Source: Enterococcus hirae ATCC 9790 (lineage in GTDB: Bacteria > Bacillota > Bacilli > Lactobacillales > Enterococcaceae). Taken from it: a DNA stretch of 64,000 nucleotides. The DNA is taken from contig NC_018081.1 of NCBI RefSeq assembly GCF_000271405.2, positions 2,398,911 through 2,462,910 of the forward strand. The letters run 5' to 3'. Positions within the stretch are counted from its first letter, which is position 1. Each line of letters begins with the position of its first letter. The position numbers and the translations under genes are program-made. Of this stretch, positions 9,750 to 19,806 are shown piece by piece. The notes beneath the pieces were generated by a model, which was not told the origin of the DNA, searched no databases, and saw only the letters and a list, made by a program, of their open reading frames with translations.

Positions 9750-10301
9750 TTATTGAGGATGTTTGTCTTTCCACGATTTCCGTGCCGTTTCTTGTGTTTG
9801 TTTTTCGACTTCTTTGGCAGCGTGGACGTCTTCTTCGACCTCTTCATAATCTAAGCGAGTAATTTCACCACCTAAATCCATCATGACTAATTGGTTCAAA
9901 GGACGATTATCTTCTTCTTCAGCAATCAAAATCAAACCGGTTGCTCCTTCGCCAATTTTATTGCCCACAAAATCAAAAACTGTCTGAGCATCTTGGATTT
10001 CCTTGGCATCCTGCGTAGCACCGATCATCCCGCCAGCAAACCAGCCTAAAAGAATCCCTAGTGGGCCTCCCAAGACACCGACTAACATTCCGATTAAACC
10101 ACCTTTTGAAGATTTATTGTTTCCAGTAAAATCCAAAAAATCCTCTATTTTGAATTGATGCGTTCCATTAGGATCGTGACTAATCACTGCCATTTGTTCA
10201 CCCTTGATGGCACGAGAAGCGTGTAATCGTTTGATTTCAGAAAATGCTTGGTAAGCTTGACTCTCTACAGGGAAATTCAAAATAATCACTCGTTTGCTCA
10301 T
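9750..10301 (-). CDS. DUF1269-type protein
   Basis: A 183-aa protein resembling the DUF1269 family. It has an alpha/beta ferredoxin-like N-terminal part with FPVESQAYQAFSEIK. A glycine-rich hydrophobic hairpin follows at about residues 68-93 (GGLIGMLVGVLGGPLGILLG) and may insert in or touch membranes. The C-terminal half is acidic and ends in a charged helix. Family members are often annotated as stress or membrane proteins, but no biochemical role is established. It is probably monocistronic. Confidence 0.75.
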   Translation of the reverse strand: MSKRVIILNFPVESQAYQAFSEIKRLHASRAIKGEQMAVISHDPNGTHQFKIEDFLDFTGNNKSSKGGLIGMLVGVLGGPLGILLGWFAGGMIGATQDAKEIQDAQTVFDFVGNKIGEGATGLILIAEEEDNRPLNQLVMMDLGGEITRLDYEEVEEDVHAAKEVEKQTQETARKSWKDKHPQ

Positions 10302-10486
10302 AAAAACACTCCTCTATTCATTTTCTTTATTCTAACTTTTATTTTAAAAAAACAAAAGGAAAAACCCTTTAATAAATAACACATAAGAAATATAAATTTT
10401 TCCTATTAAAAAATCTTTCTGAATACTATTGGTGATAGCTTAAAAATTTTTACCAAAAGACAAATCCTACCATTGCTTAAACCAAA

Positions 10487-10520
10487 AAAGCGCCAAACCA
10501 TTTTTCTGGTTTGACGCTTT
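10487..10520 (-). terminator. Terminator of obg
   Basis: Hairpin with arms AAAGCGCCAAACCA and TGGTTTGACGCTTT, about 50 bases past the obg stop. Confidence 0.8.
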
Positions 10521-10568
10521 GTTGATATTGAGTGTTAACATGGGCTCTTTTCATGAGCATGCGTAATC

Positions 10569-11882
10569 TTATTCGACAAACTCAAATTCAAATTCACCGA
10601 TTCTCACTAGATCGCCATCTTTTGCTCCACGGGCACGTAAAGCTTCGTCAACGCCCATTCCTCTCAACTGACGAGCAAAACGCATAACAGTTTCATCGTG
10701 ATCGAAATTCGTCATTTGGAATAGTTTCTCAATTTTTTCTCCTGATAAGATCCAAGTAGCATCAGGATCGCGATCGATTTTAAATTCTGGCCCTTCTGGA
10801 TTGAATCCATATTGAACTGTTTCTTCTTCGATTTCTTCATCATATAACGGAAACTCTGGTGTTACTTCTAGAAGATCCGCTGTCGCATTCAGCAATGGAT
10901 CAATGCCTTTTCTTGTTACCCCTGAAACTGGAAAAATCGGCATATCGTCTGCAAATTCATCTGTTTTTTCTTTATTAAGCTGCTCTTTGAATTTTTTCAA
11001 ATTTTCTTCTGCGTTTGGCATGTCCATTTTATTGGCTACAATTATTTGAGGTCGTTCCAATAAACGAAGATTATAAGTAGACAATTCATGGTTGATCGCC
11101 AAATAGTCTTCGTAAGGATCTCTGCCTTCCATCCCACTCATATCAATCACATGTAAAATAACACGAGTACGTTCGATATGACGTAAAAACTGCGTTCCTA
11201 AGCCAACACCTTGAGAAGCTCCTTCAATCAATCCAGGAAGGTCCGCTGCTGCAAAACTGCGTCCATCGCTAGTTGTTACCATACCAAGATTTGGTACTAA
11301 TGTCGTGAAATGGTACGCGCCGATTTTAGGCCGAGCAGAAGAAATAACTGAAAGCAGCGTTGATTTACCTACAGATGGAAAGCCAACCAGCCCAACATCA
11401 GCCAAGACTTTTAGTTCTAATTCGATTCTGCGTTCTTGACCTGGTTCGCCGTTTTCTGCAATTTCTGGTGCTGGGTTTCGTGGAGAAGCAAAGCGGATGT
11501 TTCCTCGTCCCCCTCGACCGCCTTTAGCAACGACTAAGGTTTGACCATTTTCAATCAAATCGCCTAACAAAGCGCCTGTTTCAGCATCACGGACAGTCGT
11601 TCCTTGAGGGACTTTTACATAAGTATCTTCTGAACCCCGACCGTGCATCCCTTTACTCATTCCGTTTTCTCCTGGCTGTGCTTTAAAATGGCGATTGAAA
11701 CGAAAATCCATTAATGTACGTAAACCTTCATCAACGATCAAAATGACGTCACCGCCACGACCGCCGTCACCACCAGCAGGTCCTCCATCAGGTACATATT
11801 TTTCTCTGCGAAAAGCGACCATTCCGTCGCCGCCTTTACCGGCCTTCACATCGATGGTTACTTGATCTAAAAACATGGACAT
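10569..11882 (-). CDS. obg: GTPase Obg/CgtA
   Basis: Essential ribosome-associated GTPase involved in 50S maturation and stress signalling. The 437-aa protein has the glycine-rich Obg fold (about 1-158, e.g. [20 protein letters not shown]). The G domain follows with P-loop GFPSVGKST near residue 167, DLPG near 212, NKMD near 283, and the TTLVPNLG switch. The OCT C-terminal domain fills about 350-437. The ATG at 11882 follows AGGAGG by eight bases. Confidence 0.97.
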   Translation of the reverse strand: MSMFLDQVTIDVKAGKGGDGMVAFRREKYVPDGGPAGGDGGRGGDVILIVDEGLRTLMDFRFNRHFKAQPGENGMSKGMHGRGSEDTYVKVPQGTTVRDAETGALLGDLIENGQTLVVAKGGRGGRGNIRFASPRNPAPEIAENGEPGQERRIELELKVLADVGLVGFPSVGKSTLLSVISSARPKIGAYHFTTLVPNLGMVTTSDGRSFAAADLPGLIEGASQGVGLGTQFLRHIERTRVILHVIDMSGMEGRDPYEDYLAINHELSTYNLRLLERPQIIVANKMDMPNAEENLKKFKEQLNKEKTDEFADDMPIFPVSGVTRKGIDPLLNATADLLEVTPEFPLYDEEIEEETVQYGFNPEGPEFKIDRDPDATWILSGEKIEKLFQMTNFDHDETVMRFARQLRGMGVDEALRARGAKDGDLVRIGEFEFEFVE

Positions 11883-12211
11883 CTTTAAGTCCTCCTATTT
11901 TAATTATCTATTATTCATTTGACTGCCTGAATTTCCACAATAAACAAAAGTCTTATTTATTTTATCGGTCAAAAGCTATTTTGTCTATCGTTTCAATTAA
12001 ACTTTCCAGGTTTTGTTCATTTTTTCTATTCTACTTAAGGAAATTGTTTCAAAGATCTCCTAGTGCTTTTTACCTCTCAGACCATTTTATCACTTTACTT
12101 TTGTAAGTATCTTTTTTTGACAAATTTTGTGAACAGGAGGAAAATGACAGTGTATTAATCAAGGATGCGAAGTTTGCACCCTCAATATCACTAAAGGAGG
12201 AACTTTTGATT
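11883..12211. other. Divergent obg/gap control region with a four-codon mini-ORF
   Basis: About 330 bases between divergent obg and gap. On the plus strand a very strong ribosome site AGGAGG (12135-12140) precedes a four-codon ORF, ATG ACA GTG TAT TAA (12144-12158). It lies 54 bases before the gap start and resembles the real gap start ATGACAGTA. No classical cre site or CggR-type operator was recognised. Confidence 0.5.
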
Positions 12212-13222
12212 ATGACAGTAAAAGTAGGTATTAACGGATTTGGACGTATTGGACGTTTAGCTTTCCGCCGAATCAAAGAAGTATCTGATGATATTGAAGT
12301 CGTAGCAATCAATGACTTAACTAGCCCAACCATGTTGGCACAGTTGCTACAATTTGATTCAACTCATGGAACCTATCCCGGTACAGTTACTGCAACAGAA
12401 GACTCAATCGTAGTAGATGGTGAAGAAACGCGTGTCTATGCTGAACCAGATGCAAGTAAAATCCCTTGGGTTAAAGAAAACGGGGTCGATATCGTACTGG
12501 AATGTACTGGTTTTTATACTTCGGAAGAAAAAGCACAAGCCCATTTGAACGCTGGGGTAAAACGTGTAGTGATCTCTGCTCCTGCTGGTGCAATGAAAAC
12601 TATCGTATACAATGTAAATGATGATACGTTAGATGCTAATGATAAAATCATTTCGGCAGGCTCTTGTACGACAAACTGTTTAGCACCGATGGCTTATTTC
12701 TTAAATAATGAATTTGGTATCGAAGTGGGGACTATGACTACCGTTCATGCTTATACTTCTACACAAATGTTATTAGACGGACCAGTAAAAGGTGGAAATT
12801 TACGGGCAGCTCGATCAGCAGCTGACAACACGATCCCTCACTCAACAGGTGCGGCAAAAGCAATTGGCTTAGTTATTCCAGAGCTTCAAGGGAAATTGCA
12901 AGGTCACGCACAACGAGTACCTGTAGTGGATGGTTCATTAACAGAACTAGTTTCCATTTTAAAAACAAAAGTGACCGCTGAACAAGTGAACGAAGCGATC
13001 AAGAAACATACCGAAGACAATCCATCATTTGGTTACGATGATCGTCAAATCGTCTCTGGTGACGTAATCGGTACCACACAAGGTTCGATTTTCGATCCAA
13101 CTCAAACAGAAGTCACAACGGCTGGCGATTACCAACTCGTAAAAACCGTTGCTTGGTATGACAATGAATATGGTTTCACTTGCCAAATGATCCGTTTGTT
13201 GGAAAAATTTGCTAATCTTTAA
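12212..13222 (+). CDS. gap: Glyceraldehyde-3-phosphate dehydrogenase, type I
   Basis: Glycolytic NAD-dependent GAPDH of 336 aa. The Rossmann motif [10 protein letters not shown] is at residues 6-15, and AINDL near 33 has the Asp that favours NAD over NADP. The catalytic Cys is in SCTTNCLAP near 151. The C-terminus has WYDNEYGFT. The ATG at 12212 follows AAAGGAGG; a TTG six bases upstream is a less likely start. It is not in a cggR-gap-pgk operon here. A second gap elsewhere in the genome is possible, and this copy could be the gap or gapB paralogue. Confidence 0.95.
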   Translation: MTVKVGINGFGRIGRLAFRRIKEVSDDIEVVAINDLTSPTMLAQLLQFDSTHGTYPGTVTATEDSIVVDGEETRVYAEPDASKIPWVKENGVDIVLECTGFYTSEEKAQAHLNAGVKRVVISAPAGAMKTIVYNVNDDTLDANDKIISAGSCTTNCLAPMAYFLNNEFGIEVGTMTTVHAYTSTQMLLDGPVKGGNLRAARSAADNTIPHSTGAAKAIGLVIPELQGKLQGHAQRVPVVDGSLTELVSILKTKVTAEQVNEAIKKHTEDNPSFGYDDRQIVSGDVIGTTQGSIFDPTQTEVTTAGDYQLVKTVAWYDNEYGFTCQMIRLLEKFANL

Positions 13223-13258
13223 TCACCAAAAGATCACACGTTTTCAAAGATAGAAAAT

Positions 13259-13302
13259 AGAGACCGTTTGAACGACTCGTTGAGTGGTTCAAACGGTCTC
13301 TT
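13259..13302 (+). terminator. Terminator of gap
   Basis: Perfect 15-bp arms (AGAGACCGTTTGAAC and complement) with a 14-base loop, ending in T-rich DNA. Confidence 0.85.
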
Positions 13303-13350
13303 TGTCTAGTTCTTCTAAACTGGTTCAAAAAGAACGAGTGATGGTAAAAC

Positions 13351-15353
13351 TTATTCCCTCTCTTGATCAAAGATAGAATTTTTATAAACGTCCCTTATTT
13401 GCGAATTACTAGCTCGTGTTTTTTTCACTTTCTTTTGAGCAAAGTGTTCCGGATAAGCTATTTTCAATGCTCTTTCTTCTCCTAAATTATTCGCTAACTC
13501 TGTATTTTTTCCACTCAATTTCTTAAGATCATTAATATAAACATAACGCCCTAACTGCATTGTACTTGAAAAAATAGCAAAATCTACTGCGGCAGAAAAA
13601 TGATGAAATCCCTGTTTTGATTTTAAATAAGCACTTTGATCAATGATATAATCTGTAACTTTTCCTCCATTGCTAATTAAAGATAAATCCCTTTGAAGGA
13701 TAAAATCACTTTTGTTCTTATCGTTGCTCTTATTGAGTGCTTGTGCTAGTTCTGATAGGTTAGATTTAGAAATTTCAAATTCATGTACACAAGGTAACAG
13801 ACCATTTACTTGCGTTCTTTTTTGATAGTAACCTGTGGGATCAACCACTGAAACGATAAAGTTACCGAAAGTATTTTTCCGTATCACACAACCAAGATTC
13901 TGTTTTTCATGAGGACCCTTGTCCTTCAACTTGATCTGAATATCATGAGAAGTAACTAGAAAAGAAGTTGGATCTCCTGGCATTAATCGAGAGAGTTCTT
14001 GTACAATCGAATTTTTTTCTAACTGATAATACTTACTATATTGAAGTGAACGGCTAATTGCTGCCACTTCATTTGGCAGAACAATCCCTCTTGACTGTTT
14101 TAATTGTTCTTCTGCTTTCTCAAATATTTCTTTTGGTTCCCGCAGCTCAGCTAGGTAAATCCCTCTGTCTTCTACTTCTACTGAATCTTGTCTAGACAGC
14201 GATTTTCTTTGTTGAGAAGTTGTGAGTATTGTATCTTCAATTTTTGTTTTCCAATTCTTATCCATATTTTCCACTTGTTCAGTTTTATTATGTACAATAA
14301 CCATCGAATGAAGAAGATCTTCAGAATATTGTAATTGGTTCATCCTCTTAAGTGCTGCGTAATGAAACTCATTCATCAAACGTTTATGATTATTTTGTTG
14401 AGTTGCTGGTGTAAGATTGAAGTAATCCATTGGGGGCTTCGTTTGTTCATCAATTGCCTTCCCCTTCTGATCTTGTATTTGACCGTTCTTTTGAACATCC
14501 TCATGAATTTGATCAATAGCATTCCCATAAAAAATGTAGTCAACAGTGTAATATAGTTGCGGAAGTAAGAAATGAAATTTTTTTGAATGTGATATATTCT
14601 TTGCCGTTTCTTTTATTTCTTGTTTATTCCTAAGATTCTCAAATTTATCCACTAGTGTAGTCATATTCTCATGGCTAGAGTGTAATGGCGTGCCCAATAG
14701 ATTGGCTAACTCTTTGGTTTTGTCTTGATCGATTGCGCATTTGCGAATCGTGAGCTCTTGGTCATTCGAAGTTACCAATGTAACGAGATATTTATTGTTT
14801 TGATTTTGGATAATTGCTCCTGTTAAACTAGTGTATACAGGCTCATTTTCAGTGGTGTCCTTAATCAACTCTTTTTCCTCTTTATGTAACGGTCTCCCAC
14901 TTAGGAGTGGTAATACGAGAAAACGAGCTTCATCTCCACTTAAGTGTAAAAGTTCCTGTTCTATTTTTTGTGTATCTTGGATAGCATCGCTACTCCGTTC
15001 GAATGAATCGTACATTGTAAACTGACCCTTTTCTTCAGCTAAACTTGTTATGTTAGGATCGTCACTCACATTGATCATATGACTCCAATTTTTCAAATAC
15101 TCTTTAAACATCGCTTTCGTCTCATTCAAATCAGGAATATGCCGAATATCTCCAACTGGAAGATCAAAAAATTGTTCATACATTTTGAAATTTCCAAATT
15201 TGTCTTGCTTATTTACTTCAATCGAAGGTTTTTTTTGAACAAACGTTTTGTACGGTTCACAATTGAATGTTTAGTATCTTTAGAGGATATTGAATTGACT
15301 AATAATCGTGCGCGCAAAGCTTGTTCTAGTTCTAGTTTATTTGCCAGTGGCAT
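13351..15353 (-). CDS. Large protein of unknown function, frameshifted near the start as sequenced
   Basis: I do not recognise this protein. The open frame from 15183 gives 610 aa. A better start, ATG at 15353 behind AAGGGAG, opens a 46-codon frame that ends soon after an eight-T run at 15229-15236. One more base there would join both parts into a 667-aa protein. It is hydrophilic, rich in Lys, Asn, Gln and Ser, without signal peptide or membrane segments, and largely helical by appearance. No catalytic motif is clear. The low-complexity polar style resembles the three paralogues at 26.8-35.1 kb, but I cannot align it with them. Likely accessory DNA between housekeeping genes. Confidence 0.7.
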
Positions 15354-15390
15354 TTTTTCGCTCCCTTTCTTGAGATCATTTTTTATAATA

Positions 15391-15436
15391 AAAATCGTTT
15401 TGTGCGGTTGATTCGCTTTCTTTACGAAACGATTTT
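15391..15436. promoter_or_regulatory. Inverted repeat upstream of the 667-aa unknown gene
   Basis: Perfect 10-bp arms AAAATCGTTT (15391-15400) and AAACGATTTT (15427-15436), separated by 26 bp and about 40 bp upstream of the start at 15353. The position suits an operator. No known regulator motif was recognised. The rest of the 354-base gap (15354-15707) holds only the hairpin at 15598-15634. Confidence 0.45.
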
Positions 15437-15597
15437 ATATCCGTTTTTATGTCAAAAAGGCTCCTAAATTCATTTTCTCTATTTTCATTCTTCACAATGT
15501 ATTTTTCGATAATGACAGAAAGGTTCCTCTTTGCCTATTCTTGATTTTCGTTCGTTTTTTTGTCTGATTTATGTAAAATTCTCAACTATATATGTAA

Positions 15598-15634
15598 GCA
15601 GTCACCCATATTTCTATTGTGAACGGATGACTGC
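15598..15634 (-). terminator. GCAGTCA-type hairpin after the alpha/beta hydrolase gene
   Basis: Arms GCAGTCACCC and GGATGACTGC (one mismatch). It lies downstream of the hydrolase. A closely similar hairpin lies at 35254-35292, so this is a repeated terminator-like element. Confidence 0.6.
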
Positions 15635-15707
15635 CGGTAAATAAAAAGAATGAGTTCTCTCTATTAGAATCCTAAAATTATTTTTGTATTAGCTATTAGC
15701 AAACAAC

Positions 15708-16643
15708 TCATTGGACATATTTTGCTAAAAACTCTTTGACGGTTTGCTGATACTTTTCTGGGTCTGCCTGATACGCTTTTGCGTGTTCGGCTCCCTTGAC
15801 CACGTATTTTTCTTTTGGTCCCTTAGTTGCAGCATATACTTTTGCTAACATATTATAGGGAACGAATGTATCCGCATCACCATGGATAAATAACATTGGT
15901 TTCGTATTTTTAGTTAATTGATCAACGGCACTTGCTTCCCCAAAAAAATACCCTGCTCGAATTTTTGTAATCAAGCTAGTCACTTGGATCAATGGAAAAG
16001 AAGGTAAGTTGAACATATCTTTTAGTTGATATGCAAGTTCTTCATCAACTGACGAATACCCACAGTCTTCGATGATCGCTTTCACGTTATTTGGTAGCTT
16101 CTCACCGCTCGTCATCATCACAGTTGCAGCACCCATACTTACTCCATAAAGCACGATTTGTTGCGACTGCCCTGTTTCTGCTATGATTTTATCGATCCAT
16201 TGGACGTAATCTTTTCGCTCTGGCCAACCGAATCCGATATAATCCCCTTCACTACGCCCGTGGCCTCGAGCATCTGGAACTAACACATTGTAGCCTAAAT
16301 CATGAAACATTTTTGCATAATTTGCCATTGTTTCTGCATTCCCCATATAACCATGGGCAACAATAACTGTTTTATCACTTTTCTTTTCTGCTGGCAGATA
16401 GATCGCAGACAATTTCAAATGATCTGTTGATGTTAGATGCCAGTAAGTGCGATTCTCTTTCTGATTGAACCACTTTGTCGCCTCGTTTTCTTTTGTTGTT
16501 TGAGAAGTTCCCGGCGTATCGTTTTCTAAAAAATCCTTTTCTGATGGGACAACTGCATAATTATAAAAATAGTTGCCTGCAAATAATAGAACCACTATCA
16601 CGACAATAGCAATTCCGATTACTATTTTTGTCAAAAGTTTCAT
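15708..16643 (-). CDS. Alpha/beta hydrolase with N-terminal membrane anchor
   Basis: A 311-aa serine hydrolase. Residues 6-27 form a hydrophobic signal anchor. The catalytic domain carries the oxyanion motif HGYMG near residue 97, PDARGHGRSEG near 123 and the nucleophile elbow GVSMGAA near 167. An acid is likely in HGDADTFVP near 255 and a His in GAEHAKA near 285. This pattern fits the extracellular alpha/beta hydrolases of the YqkD/BAAT type. Substrate is unknown. Confidence 0.85.
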   Translation of the reverse strand: MKLLTKIVIGIAIVVIVVLLFAGNYFYNYAVVPSEKDFLENDTPGTSQTTKENEATKWFNQKENRTYWHLTSTDHLKLSAIYLPAEKKSDKTVIVAHGYMGNAETMANYAKMFHDLGYNVLVPDARGHGRSEGDYIGFGWPERKDYVQWIDKIIAETGQSQQIVLYGVSMGAATVMMTSGEKLPNNVKAIIEDCGYSSVDEELAYQLKDMFNLPSFPLIQVTSLITKIRAGYFFGEASAVDQLTKNTKPMLFIHGDADTFVPYNMLAKVYAATKGPKEKYVVKGAEHAKAYQADPEKYQQTVKEFLAKYVQ

Positions 16644-16938
16644 CGCTTTCCTTCCTTATTCCATTATTAATACTAATTCTTGATTAAGTATAAACAAAGA
16701 AGTTATTCGATGCAATCCTTCCAAGAGTAAATATAAAGCTCCACATCACCCATTTCTCTTCAAATTTCATTATAAATGGTTGAAAAAAAACCATCTTCAC
16801 ACAACTAATCTATCAAGATCAGTCTTGTTATCTCAGAGACATAACATCTTGACAAATTATTTAGACTAATCAATTTTTCAATCATTTTTACAAAAAAACT
16901 TCAAAACCAGTAGAATTAACCGGCTTTGAAGTTTCCCC
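16644..16938. other. Intergenic region between hydrolase and mupG
   Basis: No gene seen. An ACTTCAAA...TTTGAAGT hairpin at about 16899-16935 probably adds to termination of mupG. The promoter of the hydrolase must lie near 16650-16720, but I could not fix its boxes. Confidence 0.4.
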
Positions 16939-16985
16939 GATGGTTCTTAGCTTTTAAACAAAAATAGTTTAAAAGTTAGGAACCA
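16939..16985 (-). terminator. Terminator of mupG
   Basis: Long hairpin with about 20-bp arms (ATGGTTC...CTTTTAAAC against GTTTAAAAG...GAACCAT), directly after the mupG stop. Confidence 0.7.
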
Positions 16986-18080
16986 TTATTTTTTATTTTC
17001 GATCATTTTAAAACTTGACCACGGTTTTAAGAAGTCTAATAAGAACAATTCATCTTCTGAAATACGTCCGACTACATTCACACGACCGTCATTTTTCATC
17101 TCTTTTAGCGCAATTTGAGTTTCACCTTTGTATTGGTCATACCCCACATTATCAATCAAGACATCCCCGCGAGACATGTCCCGGGTATTATGTGGTGGGA
17201 ATGGTTTATCTTTATAGTAGATCCGTGTCATTGTTGAACGAAGGATATATTCTGAACGATCACCACGATAGCTGTGGAGATTATCAAACAAACAAATCCG
17301 TTCATCTTCGGTGATATCTTCTTCAACATCTACTTTCAATGTTGGATAATCTGCATTAAATGCTTCTGCCATCGCTTTTAGTTCTTCCTCGCTCGCATAA
17401 GCATTGCCGATAGAAATATCATCGATCAAACCCGTCAGCATCAAGTGCTTGACTTGTGTAGAAATCTCTAAGTTTCGATGATCTTCAAGCGAACACAAAC
17501 CGTCTTGCGTTGGCCATGGTCCGAAATCAGCGGTTTGAGAATTGACGAATGCCATTGTATTCAAATTATAATTTCTAAATTTTTCTGAGCAATACACAAA
17601 ATGATCATAACTCAAACCAGAATAGCGATGAGGGTAAAAATTATGAGACCCTAACAAATTATTAGTATTCGGAGAATAACTCATGATGTTGTCAACATAA
17701 CTAGTTCCAGAACTCATATTGATCTCAATCTTAATACCGTATGGATTACGTGTCATTTTTGCTTCTTCAGCTCCCGTAAACCCGATATCTAAACGGATGC
17801 CGTACGCTCCCATCTTATGAAAAAAGGAAAGATCATCGTAGGATATCCCTAATTGTTCAAATAATGCTGGATTGATATCTACCATAACTTCCATTCCTAA
17901 TTGGTTCGCATATTCCACAACTTTAGAAAAATCAGCTAAAACCTTTTCTTTGTCATCTTCTATTTGTAATAAGCTAGTAAATACACGTTTGAATCCATAT
18001 TTATGTGCTAAATCCAAATATGCTTTGTCCTTTTTGAACGTTGAACGTTCCGGATAAATCGAAATACCTAATTTTCCCAT
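16986..18080 (-). CDS. mupG: MupG-like TIM-barrel protein (DUF871)
   Basis: A 364-aa protein of the DUF871 family. Characterised members (MupG) are 6-phospho-N-acetylmuramidases that split MurNAc-6-P from the disaccharide during cell-wall recycling. The N-terminus MGKLGISIYPERST begins a TIM barrel. HNFYPHRYSGLS near residue 190 and the cyclophilin-like C-terminal domain (RSTMTRIYYKD near 290, GDVLIDNVGYDQYKGE near 315) are typical. The ATG at 18080 follows GGGAGG. The open frame extends upstream to 18212, but that part looks non-coding. No murQ or PTS gene is adjacent, which is unusual. Confidence 0.85.
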   Translation of the reverse strand: MGKLGISIYPERSTFKKDKAYLDLAHKYGFKRVFTSLLQIEDDKEKVLADFSKVVEYANQLGMEVMVDINPALFEQLGISYDDLSFFHKMGAYGIRLDIGFTGAEEAKMTRNPYGIKIEINMSSGTSYVDNIMSYSPNTNNLLGSHNFYPHRYSGLSYDHFVYCSEKFRNYNLNTMAFVNSQTADFGPWPTQDGLCSLEDHRNLEISTQVKHLMLTGLIDDISIGNAYASEEELKAMAEAFNADYPTLKVDVEEDITEDERICLFDNLHSYRGDRSEYILRSTMTRIYYKDKPFPPHNTRDMSRGDVLIDNVGYDQYKGETQIALKEMKNDGRVNVVGRISEDELFLLDFLKPWSSFKMIENKK

Positions 18081-18125
18081 CAGTTGAATCCTCCCAAAAT
18101 CTTTTTTGTATCCACTTACATTATA

Positions 18126-18141
18126 ACAAAAGCGCTTTAAA
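18126..18141. promoter_or_regulatory. Possible cre (CcpA) site upstream of mupG
   Basis: A palindromic core AAAGCGCTTT sits about 50 bases upstream of mupG, in promoter position. It resembles a cre site but lacks the consensus outer TG/CA bases. Catabolite repression would suit a cell-wall sugar gene. Confidence 0.35.
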
Positions 18142-18264
18142 TGGTCTACACCTTTGAGAAAAGTGATCATAAACGAAGAAATTATGAGAAAAAGAATAGG
18201 TAAATTGATCATTATTTGTTATCATTATAGATAACAAACTGATTATCTTTGAAAGGAACCAAAA

Positions 18265-19023
18265 ATGAAAACAAAAAAACTTCTTTTAAGTATGGGATTG
18301 GTTGCAACCCTACTATTTGCAGCAGGGTGTAATCAAAGTGAACCAAAAACAAACACTTCTGAAACAACAAGTTCAACAGAAAAAACAACGGAAAGCAGTA
18401 CAAAAGAAAGTGTCGATTTAAACGCACTCCCTCTTCCTCAATTGAGCAATGAGGTCGCTGCCAATGAAGATCTGGTTGAGATGGTCACATCAAAAGGGAC
18501 AATCAAAATGAAATTATTCCCTGAATTGGCCCCTAAAGCAGTTGAGAATTTTATGACACATGCTAAAGATGGCTATTACGATGGCTTGACTTTCCACCGA
18601 GTGATCAAAGATTTCATGATCCAAGGAGGCGATCCTAAAGGGGATGGTACTGGCGGTGAAAGTATTTGGGGCAAAGGATTTGAAACTGAAATATCTAACC
18701 AGCTTTACAACATCCGCGGAGCTTTATCCATGGCACGTGCCCAAGATCCTAACAGTAATGGGAGCCAATTTTTTATCGTCCAAAACTCAGATGATATGCA
18801 TGACGGACTATTAAAAGATGATTACCCTCAAGCAATCATCAATGCGTATAAAAATGGTGGCTATCCTAGTTTAGATGGTGAATATACGGTCTTTGGACAA
18901 GTCATCGAAGGAATGGACGTTGTAGATAAAATCGCAGAGGTTGAAACAGATGCCTCAGATAAACCAAAAGAAGCGGTTAAAATTGAAAAAATCAATATTT
19001 TACAAGAAGCGAAAGAATCATAA
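18265..19023 (+). CDS. Cyclophilin-type peptidyl-prolyl isomerase lipoprotein
   Basis: A 252-aa lipoprotein with signal peptide and lipobox LFAAGC (Cys near residue 22), then a Ser/Thr/Glu-rich linker to about residue 55. The cyclophilin domain carries FHRVIKDFMIQGGD near 111, GSQFFIVQ near 168 and the later FGQVIEGMDVVDKI. It would act on the outer face of the membrane to help fold secreted proteins. The gene is monocistronic, with GAAAGGAACC before the ATG. Confidence 0.93.
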   Translation: MKTKKLLLSMGLVATLLFAAGCNQSEPKTNTSETTSSTEKTTESSTKESVDLNALPLPQLSNEVAANEDLVEMVTSKGTIKMKLFPELAPKAVENFMTHAKDGYYDGLTFHRVIKDFMIQGGDPKGDGTGGESIWGKGFETEISNQLYNIRGALSMARAQDPNSNGSQFFIVQNSDDMHDGLLKDDYPQAIINAYKNGGYPSLDGEYTVFGQVIEGMDVVDKIAEVETDASDKPKEAVKIEKINILQEAKES

Positions 19024-19040
19024 GACGAATCATTAAGTAA

Positions 19041-19097
19041 AAGCCGAAGAATAACGAAAGGTATTCCATTGCCCTTCGCTGTTCTTCGGCTTTTACT
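19041..19097 (+). terminator. Terminator of the cyclophilin gene
   Basis: Arms AAAGCCGAAGAA and TTCTTCGGCTTTT with additional internal pairing, ending in T-rich DNA. Confidence 0.75.
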
Positions 19098-19150
19098 GAT
19101 AACTGGGTCCTTGTAAATTCTGCTTTTATAAAAAAAGCCGCTTTACCCAA

Positions 19151-19591
19151 TTAAGCATCTTTGTTCACAATAAAAGTAAACTCACACTCACAAACTTTTT
19201 TATCCTCGACATAAGCCGCAGATAAAGCGGTCCCTACTGCACCCTTCATTTTTGTGATTTCAAAATGACATTTCATCACGTCACCAGGAACCACTTTCTG
19301 GCGAAATTTCGCTTTGTTAATCCCACCGATATACGCTCTTTTGCCTAAAAATTCTTCTGATTTTAAAATCAGAATCGATCCAGCTTGCGCTAAGGTTTCT
19401 AGAATCAATGCACCAGGCATTACTGGATTATCAGGAAAGTGTCCTTGGAAGAAATCTTCATTGATCGTTACATTTTTCGTTGCGACGATTTTCTTTCCTG
19501 GTTCTAAGGTATCGACATAATCGATATAGCATATTGGATAACGATTGGGAATCAAGTCCATTACTTCAGTAGCTGATAATACGTAAGACAT
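19151..19591 (-). CDS. fabZ: 3-hydroxyacyl-ACP dehydratase (FabZ/FabN-type)
   Basis: Type II fatty acid synthesis dehydratase of 146 aa with the hot-dog fold. The catalytic His is in GHFPDNPVMPG near residue 50 and the Glu in LILETLAQAG near 64. The ATG at 19591 follows AGAAGGAG. In E. faecalis the bifunctional dehydratase/isomerase FabN is encoded with fabO and fabI. Here a FabZ-like gene is divergent from fabI with no fabO beside it. Sequence alone cannot tell FabZ from FabN. FabT-like boxes lie upstream. Confidence 0.9.
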   Translation of the reverse strand: MSYVLSATEVMDLIPNRYPICYIDYVDTLEPGKKIVATKNVTINEDFFQGHFPDNPVMPGALILETLAQAGSILILKSEEFLGKRAYIGGINKAKFRQKVVPGDVMKCHFEITKMKGAVGTALSAAYVEDKKVCECEFTFIVNKDA

Positions 19592-19628
19592 AATATACTC
19601 CTTCTTTTGGCTAATTGCCTTGATTATT

Positions 19629-19709
19629 ACTTTGATTATCAAAGTATCATATTCTTAAATTTTTAGCAATCTTTTTTATTATTAAAAAAAATAGTTTGAC
19701 AATCAAAGC
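19629..19709. promoter_or_regulatory. Two FabT-type operators between fabZ and fabI
   Basis: ACTTTGATTATCAAAGT (19629-19645) is an almost perfect match to the FabT box of lactic acid bacteria. A second site, AGTTTGACAATCAAAG (19693-19708), is close to it. They lie in front of fabZ and fabI respectively, consistent with repression of both by FabT-acyl-ACP. Confidence 0.8.
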
Positions 19710-19806
19710 ATTTTGACTAATAATAGAAAATCAAGAGGTTATTATTTTGCAATTATTGTTTATTATACAACCTATTAAATCTTTTTAAGATCAAAGGAGT
19801 GTCAAT

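Noticed and set aside
15079..15411. 110-codon plus-strand frame over the start of the 667-aa gene
   Set aside because: It overlaps the repaired minus-strand gene and the inverted repeat, with no ribosome site.
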